Assembly: GCF_003025555.1 (NCBI RefSeq)
Contig: NZ_PYMH01000005.1
Coordinates: 266,218 to 330,217 of the forward strand
DNA: 64,000 bases
Direction: 5' to 3'
From: Photobacterium lutimaris
Lineage (GTDB): Bacteria; Pseudomonadota; Gammaproteobacteria; Enterobacterales; Vibrionaceae
Below the pieces are notes generated by a model that ran no database searches, was not told where the DNA came from, and saw nothing but the letters and a program-made list of their open reading frames with translations. A program made the translations under genes and the position numbers. Shown piece by piece: positions 26,798 to 34,592 of the stretch; within the stretch, counting starts at the first letter, position 1; the number at the start of each line of letters is the position of its first letter.

Positions 26798-28369
26798 TTA
26801 AGCTGGCATCAGGCCCTGAATCTCATTTTTCACCAAGTGAACCTGAGGACCAATCACCACCTGTAGGTTATGGGCATCAAGCTTCACCACCCCCAAAGCG
26901 CCGTTGGCTTTAAGCACCGCATCGTTAACCAGCGACATGTCTGTTACTGAAAGACGCAAGCGAGTGATGCAGTTGTCCAGTGACTCAATGTTATCGGCAC
27001 CGCCAAGGGCTTCGAGGATGATATCGCCTTTATAGCCAGTGGTTTTCTCACCGGTTACAGCAGCGGCAATTTGCTCGGCACTTTCCACTTCACGACCCGG
27101 TGTTTTCAGGTTGAAGCGGGTGATGGCAAAACGGAATACCGAGTAGTAGACCGCAAACCAAATCCCGGCCACAACAGGCACTAGGTACCACTTGGTGGCT
27201 GTACCCTGCAAAATACCGAAGATGAAGAAGTCGATAATGTTACCGTCGGTGTTACCGATAGTGACATCCAGCAGGCCCATTACCATAAAGCCAAGGCCCG
27301 TTAGTACTGCGTGGATCAGGTAAAGTGCTGGTGCAACAAACAGGAACAGGAACTCAAGCGGCTCGGTGATACCACCGACCACACACGCCACCACACCCGA
27401 TAGCAGCAGTGCTTTTACTTTGCCGCGATTTTCTGGGCGAGAGCAATGGTACATCGCTAGAGCTGCACCCGGCAGGCCGCCGAGGAAGGCTGGCATCTTG
27501 CCCTGAGACAGGAAGGCGGTTGCTGAAGACGAGAAGCTGTCAGTGGTTGAACAAGACAGCTCAGAGTAGAAGATATTCAGTGCGCCGCTAACAGTATTGC
27601 CACACACGTCCATAGTGCCGCCGGCTTCAGTAAAGCGGATTAAGGCAACCAGAATATGGTGTAGGCCAAAAGGAAGAAGCAGGCGTTCACCCGCACCGAA
27701 CAGGAATGGACCAAATGGGCCTGCATGAGAAATCGCCGTACCGACGCCATTGATGCCTGCGGCGAAGTAAGGCCAGATCAACGGAACGATCAGACCAACC
27801 ACACCCAGCACGACAGTGGTGATGATAGGAACAAAGCGGGCGCCGCCGAAGAAGGCCAGCGCATCCGGCATCTTGTAGGTGTAGAAGCGGGCATGCAGTT
27901 TCGCCACGATAATACCGACAATGACCGCACCCAAGATACCGGTGTCGATAGAGTCGACACCAATGATCGATTTCACGCCGTAAGCGGCTTCTTGCTCGGC
28001 ATTACCCAGTACACCAGCCACCGTGAGGTAGAAGTTGATAGATAGGTTCAATGCCGCGTAGCCAACGAAGCCGGCAAAGGCGGCCACGCCTTTTTCTTCA
28101 CGTGCCAGCCCAAGCGGAATGGCGACGGCGAACATGATTGGCAGGTAGATGAAGGCAACCAGGCCGATTTTGGTCATCCACATAAACAGTAGCTGCAGTG
28201 GCATGAAATCCAAGAACGGAATGCTTTCTTTTACCGCGCTGCTCGACAGCGAGCTGCCGACACCGAGCAAAATACCGGAGAATGCCAGCAGGGCTACCGG
28301 TAGCATGAAGGTTTTTCCGAGGCTTTGGAAAAACTCCCATAAGGTTGTTTTCTTAGAAGTATTGGACAT
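26798..28369 (-). CDS. malX: MalX-type PTS EIICB permease
   Basis: 523 residues, the length of E. coli MalX. The EIIC part (about 1-400) has about ten membrane helices of the glucose/maltose superfamily, including FGAGERLLLPFGLHH. The EIIB domain (about 445-523) has the phosphorylation cysteine in LDNCITRLRL. It transports a glucose- or maltose-like sugar with phosphorylation; the natural substrate of MalX is not certain. No EIIA is encoded in this locus, so a shared EIIA (Crr-type) must supply phosphate. Two MalI operators lie upstream. Confidence 0.93.
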   Translation of the reverse strand: MSNTSKKTTLWEFFQSLGKTFMLPVALLAFSGILLGVGSSLSSSAVKESIPFLDFMPLQLLFMWMTKIGLVAFIYLPIMFAVAIPLGLAREEKGVAAFAGFVGYAALNLSINFYLTVAGVLGNAEQEAAYGVKSIIGVDSIDTGILGAVIVGIIVAKLHARFYTYKMPDALAFFGGARFVPIITTVVLGVVGLIVPLIWPYFAAGINGVGTAISHAGPFGPFLFGAGERLLLPFGLHHILVALIRFTEAGGTMDVCGNTVSGALNIFYSELSCSTTDSFSSSATAFLSQGKMPAFLGGLPGAALAMYHCSRPENRGKVKALLLSGVVACVVGGITEPLEFLFLFVAPALYLIHAVLTGLGFMVMGLLDVTIGNTDGNIIDFFIFGILQGTATKWYLVPVVAGIWFAVYYSVFRFAITRFNLKTPGREVESAEQIAAAVTGEKTTGYKGDIILEALGGADNIESLDNCITRLRLSVTDMSLVNDAVLKANGALGVVKLDAHNLQVVIGPQVHLVKNEIQGLMPA

Positions 28370-28409
28370 AGTGGGTAACCCCTAACCTTATTATTGTCGT
28401 AGGTAGAGT

Positions 28410-28427
28410 TGATAAAACGTTTTATCA
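28410..28427. promoter_or_regulatory. MalI operator 1
   Basis: A perfect palindrome containing GATAAAACGTTTTATC (28411-28426) sits 42 bases upstream of the malX start. The sequence is the same as the operator known for E. coli MalI. It overlaps the malX leader, so binding should block initiation or early elongation. Confidence 0.9.
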
Positions 28428-28503
28428 AACTTTTGTAAAAAAACGCTGGTGCAGAGACGTTCTTGTTCATGCAACAGCGTGCTAAATGTGTTCACATAAA
28501 TAG

Positions 28504-28519
28504 GATAAAACGTTTTATC
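28504..28519. promoter_or_regulatory. MalI operator 2
   Basis: A second perfect GATAAAACGTTTTATC palindrome in the middle of the divergent malX-malI region, 93 bases from the first (close to nine helical turns, which would allow looping between bound dimers). Confidence 0.9.
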
Positions 28520-28606
28520 AGTTGATTTCGCTGGTTGGATCACGAAATCTGATCGGTTTTCCACGAGTGATTTAAACTGTGATCGAGGTAAAAGTGTGAA
28601 AAGCTC

Positions 28607-28622
28607 GATAGAACGTTTTACT
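28607..28622. promoter_or_regulatory. Imperfect third MalI operator near malI
   Basis: GATAGAACGTTTTACT keeps the AACGTTTT core and most half-site bases. It lies 46 bases before the malI start, a suitable place for weak autoregulation. Confidence 0.7.
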
Positions 28623-28667
28623 TGCATGTAATATCCTTGGTGTCTCGAAGACGGATACGTGCTGCTA

Positions 28668-29696
28668 ATGAGCCAAAGAAAAGTAAAAATCACAGATGTT
28701 GCTGAATATGCAGGGGTGTCGGTATCGACAGTCTCGTTGGTGCTTGGTAATAAGGGGCGGATCTCCGAGGCGACGATTAACAAGGTTAATGATGCGATCA
28801 AGGCCTTGGGTTATGTGCGTAATAAGGCTGCCGCGAATTTGCGCTCGAACCAATCCAATTTGGTCGGTTTAGTGTTGAAGGACATTACCGATCCCTTTTA
28901 TACCGAGATCACCGCAGGTTTTAGTCAGATCCTTGAAAAGCATGGCTTCATGTTATTTTTGGCCCAGTGCGGCGATTCTCCTGAGCGACTGGAAGCATGC
29001 GTACAATCGATGCTTCAACAAGGCGTGGCCGGCGTGGCATTCAGCCCACTGCGAGGGGCAAGTCAAAGCGTGATTGATATGCTGGCACAATCTGAAGTGC
29101 CAGCGGTTTGTGTCGCGCGGGCGACCGTCAATGACGATATCGATTATGTGGTGCCCGATAATACGTTGGCCGCCAAGCTAGCTACCCAGCATTTGGTTGA
29201 GCAGGGTCACCGACATATTGCTTACGTTGGCGGGCAAGGGGATTCACTGACTCGCGCAGAACGTATCGGCGGTTATTGCACGACCTTGATCCAATATGGC
29301 CTGCCGTTTAAAAGCGAATGGATTGTTGAATGTGAGAGCAGCCAGAAAGCGGCTGCCAATACGGTTCAAGAACTGTTGACTCAACATCCGAAAATCACCG
29401 CTATCTTGTGCCATCGGCCAGCCACCGCGCTGGGGGCGGTATACGGTGTTGAGCGGGCTAACCGTACCGTCGGGCGCGATAACTATATCGGCCAACAAGT
29501 TGCGCTCATTGGCTTTGATGATGTAGCAGAAGCCGAACTTACCCATCCTCCACTGACCTTTATGTCGTCAACAGCCAAAGACATTGGCGAGCAAGCCGGT
29601 AAGCGTCTAGTTCAGAAAATGAAACTCAGCGAACAAGCTCAAGCGGTTGAGATGGTGGTATTGGCTCCTGAGCTGATTATCCGCGGCTCAGCATAG
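28668..29696 (+). CDS. malI: LacI family repressor MalI
   Basis: 342 residues. An N-terminal LacI helix-turn-helix (ITDVAEYAGVSVSTVSLVL) precedes a periplasmic-binding-type effector domain with GHRHIAYVGGQ and SLTRAERIGGYC, the latter nearly identical to E. coli MalI. It represses the divergent malX gene through operators in the spacer. The ATG at 28668 begins MSQRKVK; an earlier GTG three codons upstream is less likely. Its inducer is unknown even in E. coli. Confidence 0.93.
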   Translation: MSQRKVKITDVAEYAGVSVSTVSLVLGNKGRISEATINKVNDAIKALGYVRNKAAANLRSNQSNLVGLVLKDITDPFYTEITAGFSQILEKHGFMLFLAQCGDSPERLEACVQSMLQQGVAGVAFSPLRGASQSVIDMLAQSEVPAVCVARATVNDDIDYVVPDNTLAAKLATQHLVEQGHRHIAYVGGQGDSLTRAERIGGYCTTLIQYGLPFKSEWIVECESSQKAAANTVQELLTQHPKITAILCHRPATALGAVYGVERANRTVGRDNYIGQQVALIGFDDVAEAELTHPPLTFMSSTAKDIGEQAGKRLVQKMKLSEQAQAVEMVVLAPELIIRGSA

Positions 29697-29771
29697 ATTA
29701 TGGTGAGGATCCTCGGTATTATCGGCCACCGCTTTTTGGGTGTACCACACGATATTTGTAGAGGATTGGTC

Positions 29772-30884
29772 TTGAGCACTTTGTTTACAGAAACCCGCAT
29801 TGGCAACATGGCATTGAAGAACCGCTTTATGCGAAGCGCGACTTGGGAAAATATGGCAACAGAAGATGGCCATATGACGGATAAGCTTTACGCTATCTAT
29901 GAAGAACTCGCGCAAGGTGAAGTCGGCCTGATCGTAACGGGTTATGCAAATATTGTTGAAGAAGAGAAGCCCAATGCCGGCATGATGGGGATCTACAACG
30001 ACTCCTTTATCGACGAATATAAAAAACTGACCGAGTTAGTGCATCACTATGACTCCAAAATTGTCATGCAGCTGGCCTATGGTGGCACTAAGACCACGTT
30101 TAACCTCGGTGAAAGGGTCATTTTCGCGCCAAGTGAAGTACCAGAGATCGGTACCCAAACGTGCGGTAAAGCGATGACCAAGGACGAAATTGATTACATC
30201 GTCAAAGCGTTTGCCGAAGCGAGTTTGCGAGCGCAGAAATCCGGGTTTGATGGTATTGAAATCCATGCCGCCCACACTTATCTGATCAATCAGTTCCTAA
30301 GCCCCTACTACAACCGCCGTGAAGATGAGTACGGCGGTAGCCTAGAGAACCGCCTGCGATTTTTGATGGAGATCTATGCTGAAACCAGAAAGCTGGTGGG
30401 TGATGCGTTTCCGATCCTCGTCAAACTGACGGCCTCAGAGTTTTTTGACGGCGGCCAGACCTTTGATGAAACCCGCATTGTTTGCCAAAAACTTGAGGAA
30501 GTTGGCGTTGATGCCATCATCATCTCGGGCAATATTCACGGCAAAGCCAACACCATGATAGGCCAGTCTTTTGATGGGTATACGCTTCAGGAAGAAGGTT
30601 ACTTCCATGAATACGGGCATGTTATCAGTCAGGAAGTCAGTGTTCCGGTTATTACTGTCGGTGGCCTAACCGATATTGCGGCAATAGAACACATTGCCGA
30701 AAACACCAATATCCAATATTTCGCGCTTTCACGTCCTTTGCTGTCTGAACCGCATTTGGTCAAGCGTTGGAAAGAGGGGGATAGATCACCGGTTGAGTGT
30801 GAACGTTGCTCGAAGTGCCGCACCAAACGCGGAAACTTCTGTGTGGTGAATAAGGAAAGAAAGTCACAGCTTGCTCAAATGTAA
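29772..30884 (+). CDS. NADH:flavin oxidoreductase, old yellow enzyme family
   Basis: About 370 residues of TIM-barrel fold. Family marks are RFMRSATWENMA, the active-site region GFDGIEIHAAHTYLINQFLSP, YNRREDEYGGSLENR and a cysteine cluster near the end (CERCSKCR), as in 2,4-dienoyl-CoA reductase-like members that keep a 4Fe-4S site. Here only the N-terminal barrel module is present, no C-terminal flavin/NAD domains. A TTG start at 29772 is proposed because AGAGGA lies seven bases before it; longer forms carry a non-conserved leader. Substrate unknown. Confidence 0.85.
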   Translation: MSTLFTETRIGNMALKNRFMRSATWENMATEDGHMTDKLYAIYEELAQGEVGLIVTGYANIVEEEKPNAGMMGIYNDSFIDEYKKLTELVHHYDSKIVMQLAYGGTKTTFNLGERVIFAPSEVPEIGTQTCGKAMTKDEIDYIVKAFAEASLRAQKSGFDGIEIHAAHTYLINQFLSPYYNRREDEYGGSLENRLRFLMEIYAETRKLVGDAFPILVKLTASEFFDGGQTFDETRIVCQKLEEVGVDAIIISGNIHGKANTMIGQSFDGYTLQEEGYFHEYGHVISQEVSVPVITVGGLTDIAAIEHIAENTNIQYFALSRPLLSEPHLVKRWKEGDRSPVECERCSKCRTKRGNFCVVNKERKSQLAQM

Positions 30885-30913
30885 TTCGGCTGGATTTGAG
30901 TCTTGTTGATGGC

Positions 30914-30942
30914 AAAGCCAGCAGAGTGTTGCTGGCTTTTTT
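30914..30942 (+). terminator. Terminator after the flavin oxidoreductase gene
   Basis: A 10-bp stem (AAAGCCAGCA with TGCTGGCTTT) around six bases is followed by further T residues, 30 bases past the stop codon. Confidence 0.88.
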
Positions 30943-31053
30943 GATCTTGCTTGTTGCCATGGAATACTGACCTCGCCATGACGTGATACGGACAGGGATA
31001 GTGTATTGATGGCTTTAACACAAAACGCCAGCAAAAATAGGCGTGAAACACTT

Positions 31054-31078
31054 TTCAATTGTTGTGCTAACAATTGAA
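31054..31078. promoter_or_regulatory. Perfect inverted repeat before the DUF1439-type lipoprotein gene
   Basis: TTCAATTGTT (31054-31063) and AACAATTGAA (31069-31078) form a 10-bp perfect inverted repeat with a five-base spacer, ending 22 bases before the ATG at 31101. It could be an operator or an mRNA hairpin upstream of the ribosome binding site. Confidence 0.5.
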
Positions 31079-31100
31079 GGGTAGACAACAAAGAGTAGTG

Positions 31101-31661
31101 ATGATGATAAAAACAAAAGCCAAAATACTTTCTGTGGCATTGGCTGCCGCTTTGCTTGGGGGCTGCGCCAGTTACAGCATCAGTGAGCAGGATATGACTA
31201 ATTACCTGCAAGACTCCGTCAGCCTGGACCAATCCGTGGGTGTCGAAAATGTCATGTACGCCCAGGTGGCGGTTGAAGATCTCGAGGTTAAAATTGGCCG
31301 GGCTGATGCCGACCGGGTGTCTGTGTTCGCCAGCACTAATGCGCAGGTACAGATGCTAAGTCTGCAAAGCATGGGGTTGGATTTGGATGTCGAGTTCAGC
31401 GCTATTCCGGAATATGACAAAGACAGCGGGGAGGTGTATTTGAAATCACTGCGTTTAGAGCGCTTTGATGAAAGTAGTAAACAACTGACCCCTGAAGTTA
31501 AAAAGCTATTAAAGCCAGCAGTATCCATGATTGGCTACGCGCTATCAAAACAGCCGGTGTACAAGCTAGATAGTTCAACCGTGCAGGAAGCCTTGATAAA
31601 ATCGGCTGAGCCTAATTTGGTTATCAAGAACAATAAGTTAGTGATAGAGCTGTTTGATTAG
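31101..31661 (+). CDS. DUF1439 family lipoprotein (YceB-like)
   Basis: 186 residues. A signal with lipobox (LLGGC, about residues 16-20, followed by Ala-Ser) predicts an outer-membrane lipoprotein. The mature part matches the layout of DUF1439/YceB-type proteins, tubular lipid-binding-like folds (SVSLDQSVGVENVMYAQV, then an LKPAVSMIGYALS region near the end). Function in the envelope is not known. The ATG at 31101 fits the signal and has AAGAG upstream. Confidence 0.8.
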   Translation: MMIKTKAKILSVALAAALLGGCASYSISEQDMTNYLQDSVSLDQSVGVENVMYAQVAVEDLEVKIGRADADRVSVFASTNAQVQMLSLQSMGLDLDVEFSAIPEYDKDSGEVYLKSLRLERFDESSKQLTPEVKKLLKPAVSMIGYALSKQPVYKLDSSTVQEALIKSAEPNLVIKNNKLVIELFD

Positions 31662-32121
31662 GTGTTATTAACGTATCGGTAACGTTAGTTTTCTTTTGCA
31701 ACTGGTTGGTTCAGATTGACTGCGAGCGGCATATCGCTAAGATAGCCACTCTTGAATTATTCGATTCCATTCAATTACGGAGGTGCACAAAATGTTGATG
31801 TTAACTCGCACGCTTGCGTGCATCTTCGTTGCCAAAATTGCTTACCTCAAGCAGCCCCAAGTCGCTTAGCGCAGGCAGTAGATAAACTTCAATTATTTAC
31901 TGCCGAAGAAAACAGCCTGAGAGAACAAAGACTATCGCATTCGTTTTATGAAGAAACGTGTGCAGGTTGGACTATGCTCGTTTCTCTGCGTGTTGTTTTT
32001 TGGCTAACTGTTATTCCAATCTACATAAATATTTGATCAGTTTTGCTAGTTAAAAGCTCAATGGCTTGATCAACGGTGTATTCAGATTGGTATTTCTCCT
32101 CAAAGAAATGAGAACTAAGCG
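31662..32121 (+). other. Intergenic region with a short reading frame and strong ribosome binding site
   Basis: 460 bases without a clear gene of normal size. It holds a 25-codon frame (31792-31869) with an excellent ribosome binding site. A longer 94-codon frame in another phase (31752-32036) has no supporting site or motif. No hairpin with a T run was found. Confidence 0.5.
31792..31869 (+). CDS. Candidate 25-residue small protein
   Basis: GGAGGTG (31779-31785) stands at ideal distance before the ATG at 31792, one of the strongest ribosome binding sites in the window. The frame (beginning MLMLTRTLACIFVAK) ends at TAG 31867-31869 and encodes a hydrophobic, weakly basic peptide. It could be a small membrane protein, a leader peptide or the intact start of a broken gene. 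Confidence 0.4.
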   Translation: MLMLTRTLACIFVAKIAYLKQPQVA

Positions 32122-32757
32122 ATGATGAACAACAAACATTGGTCGAAAATGGAAATGCTCCATGAGACCGTTAAAAACCAAAATATTTCCATCAAAGGCA
32201 CTCACAGTTACTACAGCGATGCTTACGACAATGGTTTCGAGCGTTCTGTCGTACGTTACCTCCATGGCGACGAGCAAACTTGCCACCGTGAACCGCGCTG
32301 GGAAATCGATAAGCTGTATATTGGCGATTACGTCTGTATTGGCGCTGAGGCGGTGATCTTGATGGGCGGTAACCATACCCATCGTGCCGATTGGTTTTCA
32401 CTTTATCCTTTTATGGACAAAATTGATGAGGCCTATCAGTCGAAAGGGGATACCCATCTTGGCGATGGTTGTTGGATAGGCATGCGCGCCATGATCATGC
32501 CGGGCGTGACTGTTGGGGAAGGGGCGATAGTTGCTGCCAATAGCGTGGTCACTAAAGATGTTGAGCCGTATGCGATTGCCGGTGGCAGCCCTGCTAAAAC
32601 CATTCGTACACGTTTTGCGCCTGATACCATAAAACGGCTGTTGGCCCTGAAAATTTACGATTGGCCCGAGAGTAAGTTTGACGCACTAAAAGATCTGATT
32701 TGTAGCGATGATATAGAAGCGCTGGAAAAAGCGCATGCTTTGTTTGAGCAACGATAA
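32122..32757 (+). CDS. CatB-related O-acetyltransferase (Vat/xenobiotic acyltransferase family)
   Basis: 211 residues with a left-handed beta-helix of hexapeptide repeats (VCIGAEAVILMGG, then IGMRAMIMPGVTVGEGAIVAANSVV) and the family's conserved GGSPAK near the end. Histidines in GGNHTHR probably include the catalytic base. Members acetylate chloramphenicol, streptogramins or sugars with acetyl-CoA; chromosomal vibrio copies mostly have unknown natural substrates. The start could be 32122 or 32125 (MMNN). Followed by a strong terminator. Confidence 0.88.
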   Translation: MMNNKHWSKMEMLHETVKNQNISIKGTHSYYSDAYDNGFERSVVRYLHGDEQTCHREPRWEIDKLYIGDYVCIGAEAVILMGGNHTHRADWFSLYPFMDKIDEAYQSKGDTHLGDGCWIGMRAMIMPGVTVGEGAIVAANSVVTKDVEPYAIAGGSPAKTIRTRFAPDTIKRLLALKIYDWPESKFDALKDLICSDDIEALEKAHALFEQR

Positions 32758-32760
32758 GGA

Positions 32761-32787
32761 AAAAGGAGCCGTATAGGCTCCTTTTTT
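32761..32787. terminator. Bidirectional terminator after the acetyltransferase
   Basis: AAAAGGAGCC (32761-32770) pairs perfectly with GGCTCCTTTT (32776-32785) around GTATA. A and T runs on both sides let it end both the acetyltransferase gene and the convergent porin gene. Confidence 0.9.
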
Positions 32788-32802
32788 AATACCGCCAATT
32801 AC

Positions 32803-34305
32803 CTAGATCCGGAAACTGTAGCTGACAATCAGTTTCGTTGCTGTTTTATCGGCTTTTTCGCTGATGTCCCCAGGTTGCAGTTGCCCTAATGTTTCATCAG
32901 GTCGGTAAAACGCCTGCTTGAGGTTAACATTCAGCCCACGTAATAACCCTGAACGCGGGTAATAGTTGAGGGTGATAGCATGTTCCTCTTCCCGGCCGTA
33001 GTCGGTATCGCCGCTGTATTTGTTCTGAATTGGGGCCTTACCCCAGTGGTAGCGGTATTCCAGGTTTAGATCTTGCAAGCCGAGGTGGCGGAAGTCGTAT
33101 TTTGCCCCAACCACCATCGCTTCCTCGCCATCTCGACGGAAGCCGTGGTAGTTCCCGCTGGTAGGCAGCTTGAGGTAACCTTTAGCGTTACCGAACCCAT
33201 AGCTGAAGGCACCATTTGCACTGCCGTTCTCACGCGGGGCGTTAATTTTGGTAAAACCATATAACAACTGCCAGGCGTCATAGTTGAGTCGAAACTCATA
33301 AGAGAGTGCCGAGGCATATTCGTCAAACGCAGCCAGACCTTTTTCAACATCTTGATCCCACAGATCACCGGCCTTGTGGTTGTAGTAATACTGCGCCTGC
33401 ATGAATAAGTTAGTTTGTGGTGTAATACCTAAGGTGTAATAGGCGCTGGAGTGGAAGCGACGTAGGTAATCTTTTGCTTCGCCGTAAGCGATTTGATAGC
33501 CGCCCGGCTCATCAAATTTCTTGCGCATTCTGAAGGTATAGAGGTAGTCATAGCTCAGTGGGTCGGGCGCGTAGTAGTTGGCATTACCGCTTAGATCGCG
33601 CATGGTATCGTCGTTACCAGACATAAACCCAATCACATAGGCACCGTCGAAGATATAGCCATTGTAATGCTGCTGCACCATGACGCCGCGATAACTCGAC
33701 AGCAAGGCGTCATCATCAGTGGCCGTGGTGATCATACCGGTATTGTAGAAGCCATCACCGATCTTCATAAAGCCGCTCTGGCTGCGTTCCTTGCCCCAGT
33801 TCATTTGTACGTTGGCAACGGGCAGCTTACCGTATCCACTGGTTTCATTGCATTTATATTGGCCTTTCCCCGGCTCGCCACCGGACCAAAAACAATCTTC
33901 GCTGATAAAGATTTTTTCACCGGCATTCCAGTTATGTACATCGCCAGGATAGGAATCACCGAGCTTGAACATATAGCTGTAGCCCAAGTTGGCGCTTAGG
34001 GTAACGTTGTCGCTCAGGATTGGAACCTTTCCTGAGCGGAAGAATAAGCCGACAGATTGCCCCCATTCATATTGCCGATCCATGCCGTCAATGTCGTTAT
34101 TAGTATCACGGAAGTATTTCTCGGTCGTCTTGCCGTGGTTGAGGAGTACAACCGTTACCGTACCGTCCTTGATGAATTGGTTATACAGCGCTTTCGTATC
34201 AGCCATCGCAGTTAATGGCATGGCAGACATACCCACCAGCATGGCAAGCATTGCGGAATAAATTGGTTTAACACGTCGATGATGTATTCCCTTAGCGACA
34301 GACAT
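32803..34305 (-). CDS. OprD-like outer-membrane porin of the chondroitin locus
   Basis: About 500 residues. A long signal peptide ends near TAMA-DTK. The mature chain is rich in alternating aromatic strands and ends SYSFRI, as in large substrate-specific porins of the OprD/chitoporin type. Two cysteines (EDCFW and YKCNE) could join an outer loop. The start at 34305 (MSVAKG) is chosen because GGAGGT lies ten bases upstream, inside an alternative earlier start. It is divergent from the lyase operon and shares two AgaR-like operators with it, so it is probably the entry channel for chondroitin fragments (inference). Confidence 0.7.
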   Translation of the reverse strand: MSVAKGIHHRRVKPIYSAMLAMLVGMSAMPLTAMADTKALYNQFIKDGTVTVVLLNHGKTTEKYFRDTNNDIDGMDRQYEWGQSVGLFFRSGKVPILSDNVTLSANLGYSYMFKLGDSYPGDVHNWNAGEKIFISEDCFWSGGEPGKGQYKCNETSGYGKLPVANVQMNWGKERSQSGFMKIGDGFYNTGMITTATDDDALLSSYRGVMVQQHYNGYIFDGAYVIGFMSGNDDTMRDLSGNANYYAPDPLSYDYLYTFRMRKKFDEPGGYQIAYGEAKDYLRRFHSSAYYTLGITPQTNLFMQAQYYYNHKAGDLWDQDVEKGLAAFDEYASALSYEFRLNYDAWQLLYGFTKINAPRENGSANGAFSYGFGNAKGYLKLPTSGNYHGFRRDGEEAMVVGAKYDFRHLGLQDLNLEYRYHWGKAPIQNKYSGDTDYGREEEHAITLNYYPRSGLLRGLNVNLKQAFYRPDETLGQLQPGDISEKADKTATKLIVSYSFRI

Positions 34306-34400
34306 GAGTCTCGGGACCTCCATTGTAATGATTCAGTTACCCTCAGGTGGCTTTCAGCCGTCTGCTTGTAGCAGCAGAAGTTGAGTCTATTATATTTTTG

Positions 34401-34418
34401 CTTTCATTTTCTTTCGTG
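34401..34418 (+). promoter_or_regulatory. AgaR-like operator A
   Basis: CTTTCATTTTCTTTCGTG. It contains a near match to the TTTCRTTTYRTTTY pattern reported for E. coli AgaR sites. Located in the divergent region between the porin and the autotransporter-like gene, it is the reference copy for the other sites listed here. Confidence 0.65.
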
Positions 34419-34426
34419 TTCTCCAT

Positions 34427-34444
34427 CACGAAACAAAAAGAAAA
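34427..34444 (-). promoter_or_regulatory. AgaR-like operator B (inverted copy)
   Basis: Read on the minus strand it is TTTTCTTTTTGTTTCGTG, identical to operator A at 15 of 18 positions. A and B face each other eight bases apart, so a repressor could bind both and silence both divergent promoters. Confidence 0.65.
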
Positions 34445-34592
34445 CTAAAAATAAGCAAATTAAAACATTGATCACTTAAACGAAGGTTTTCGTAAGTATA
34501 ATAAAGCTTTTCATAAGCAGGGTTGCTTCATAACAAAGAAGCGAAAATGTGTATGTTGCTATTTGATAAGTGTCAGCTGAGAGGGATAGGGA

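Noticed and set aside
28485..28500. TGTGTTCACA in the malX-malI spacer as a CRP site
   Set aside because: The two half-sites are separated by two bases instead of six, so it does not fit the CRP consensus.
31752..32036. A 94-codon frame in the gap before the acetyltransferase gene
   Set aside because: No ribosome binding site and no recognisable domain; the well-supported short frame at 31792 overlaps it in another phase.
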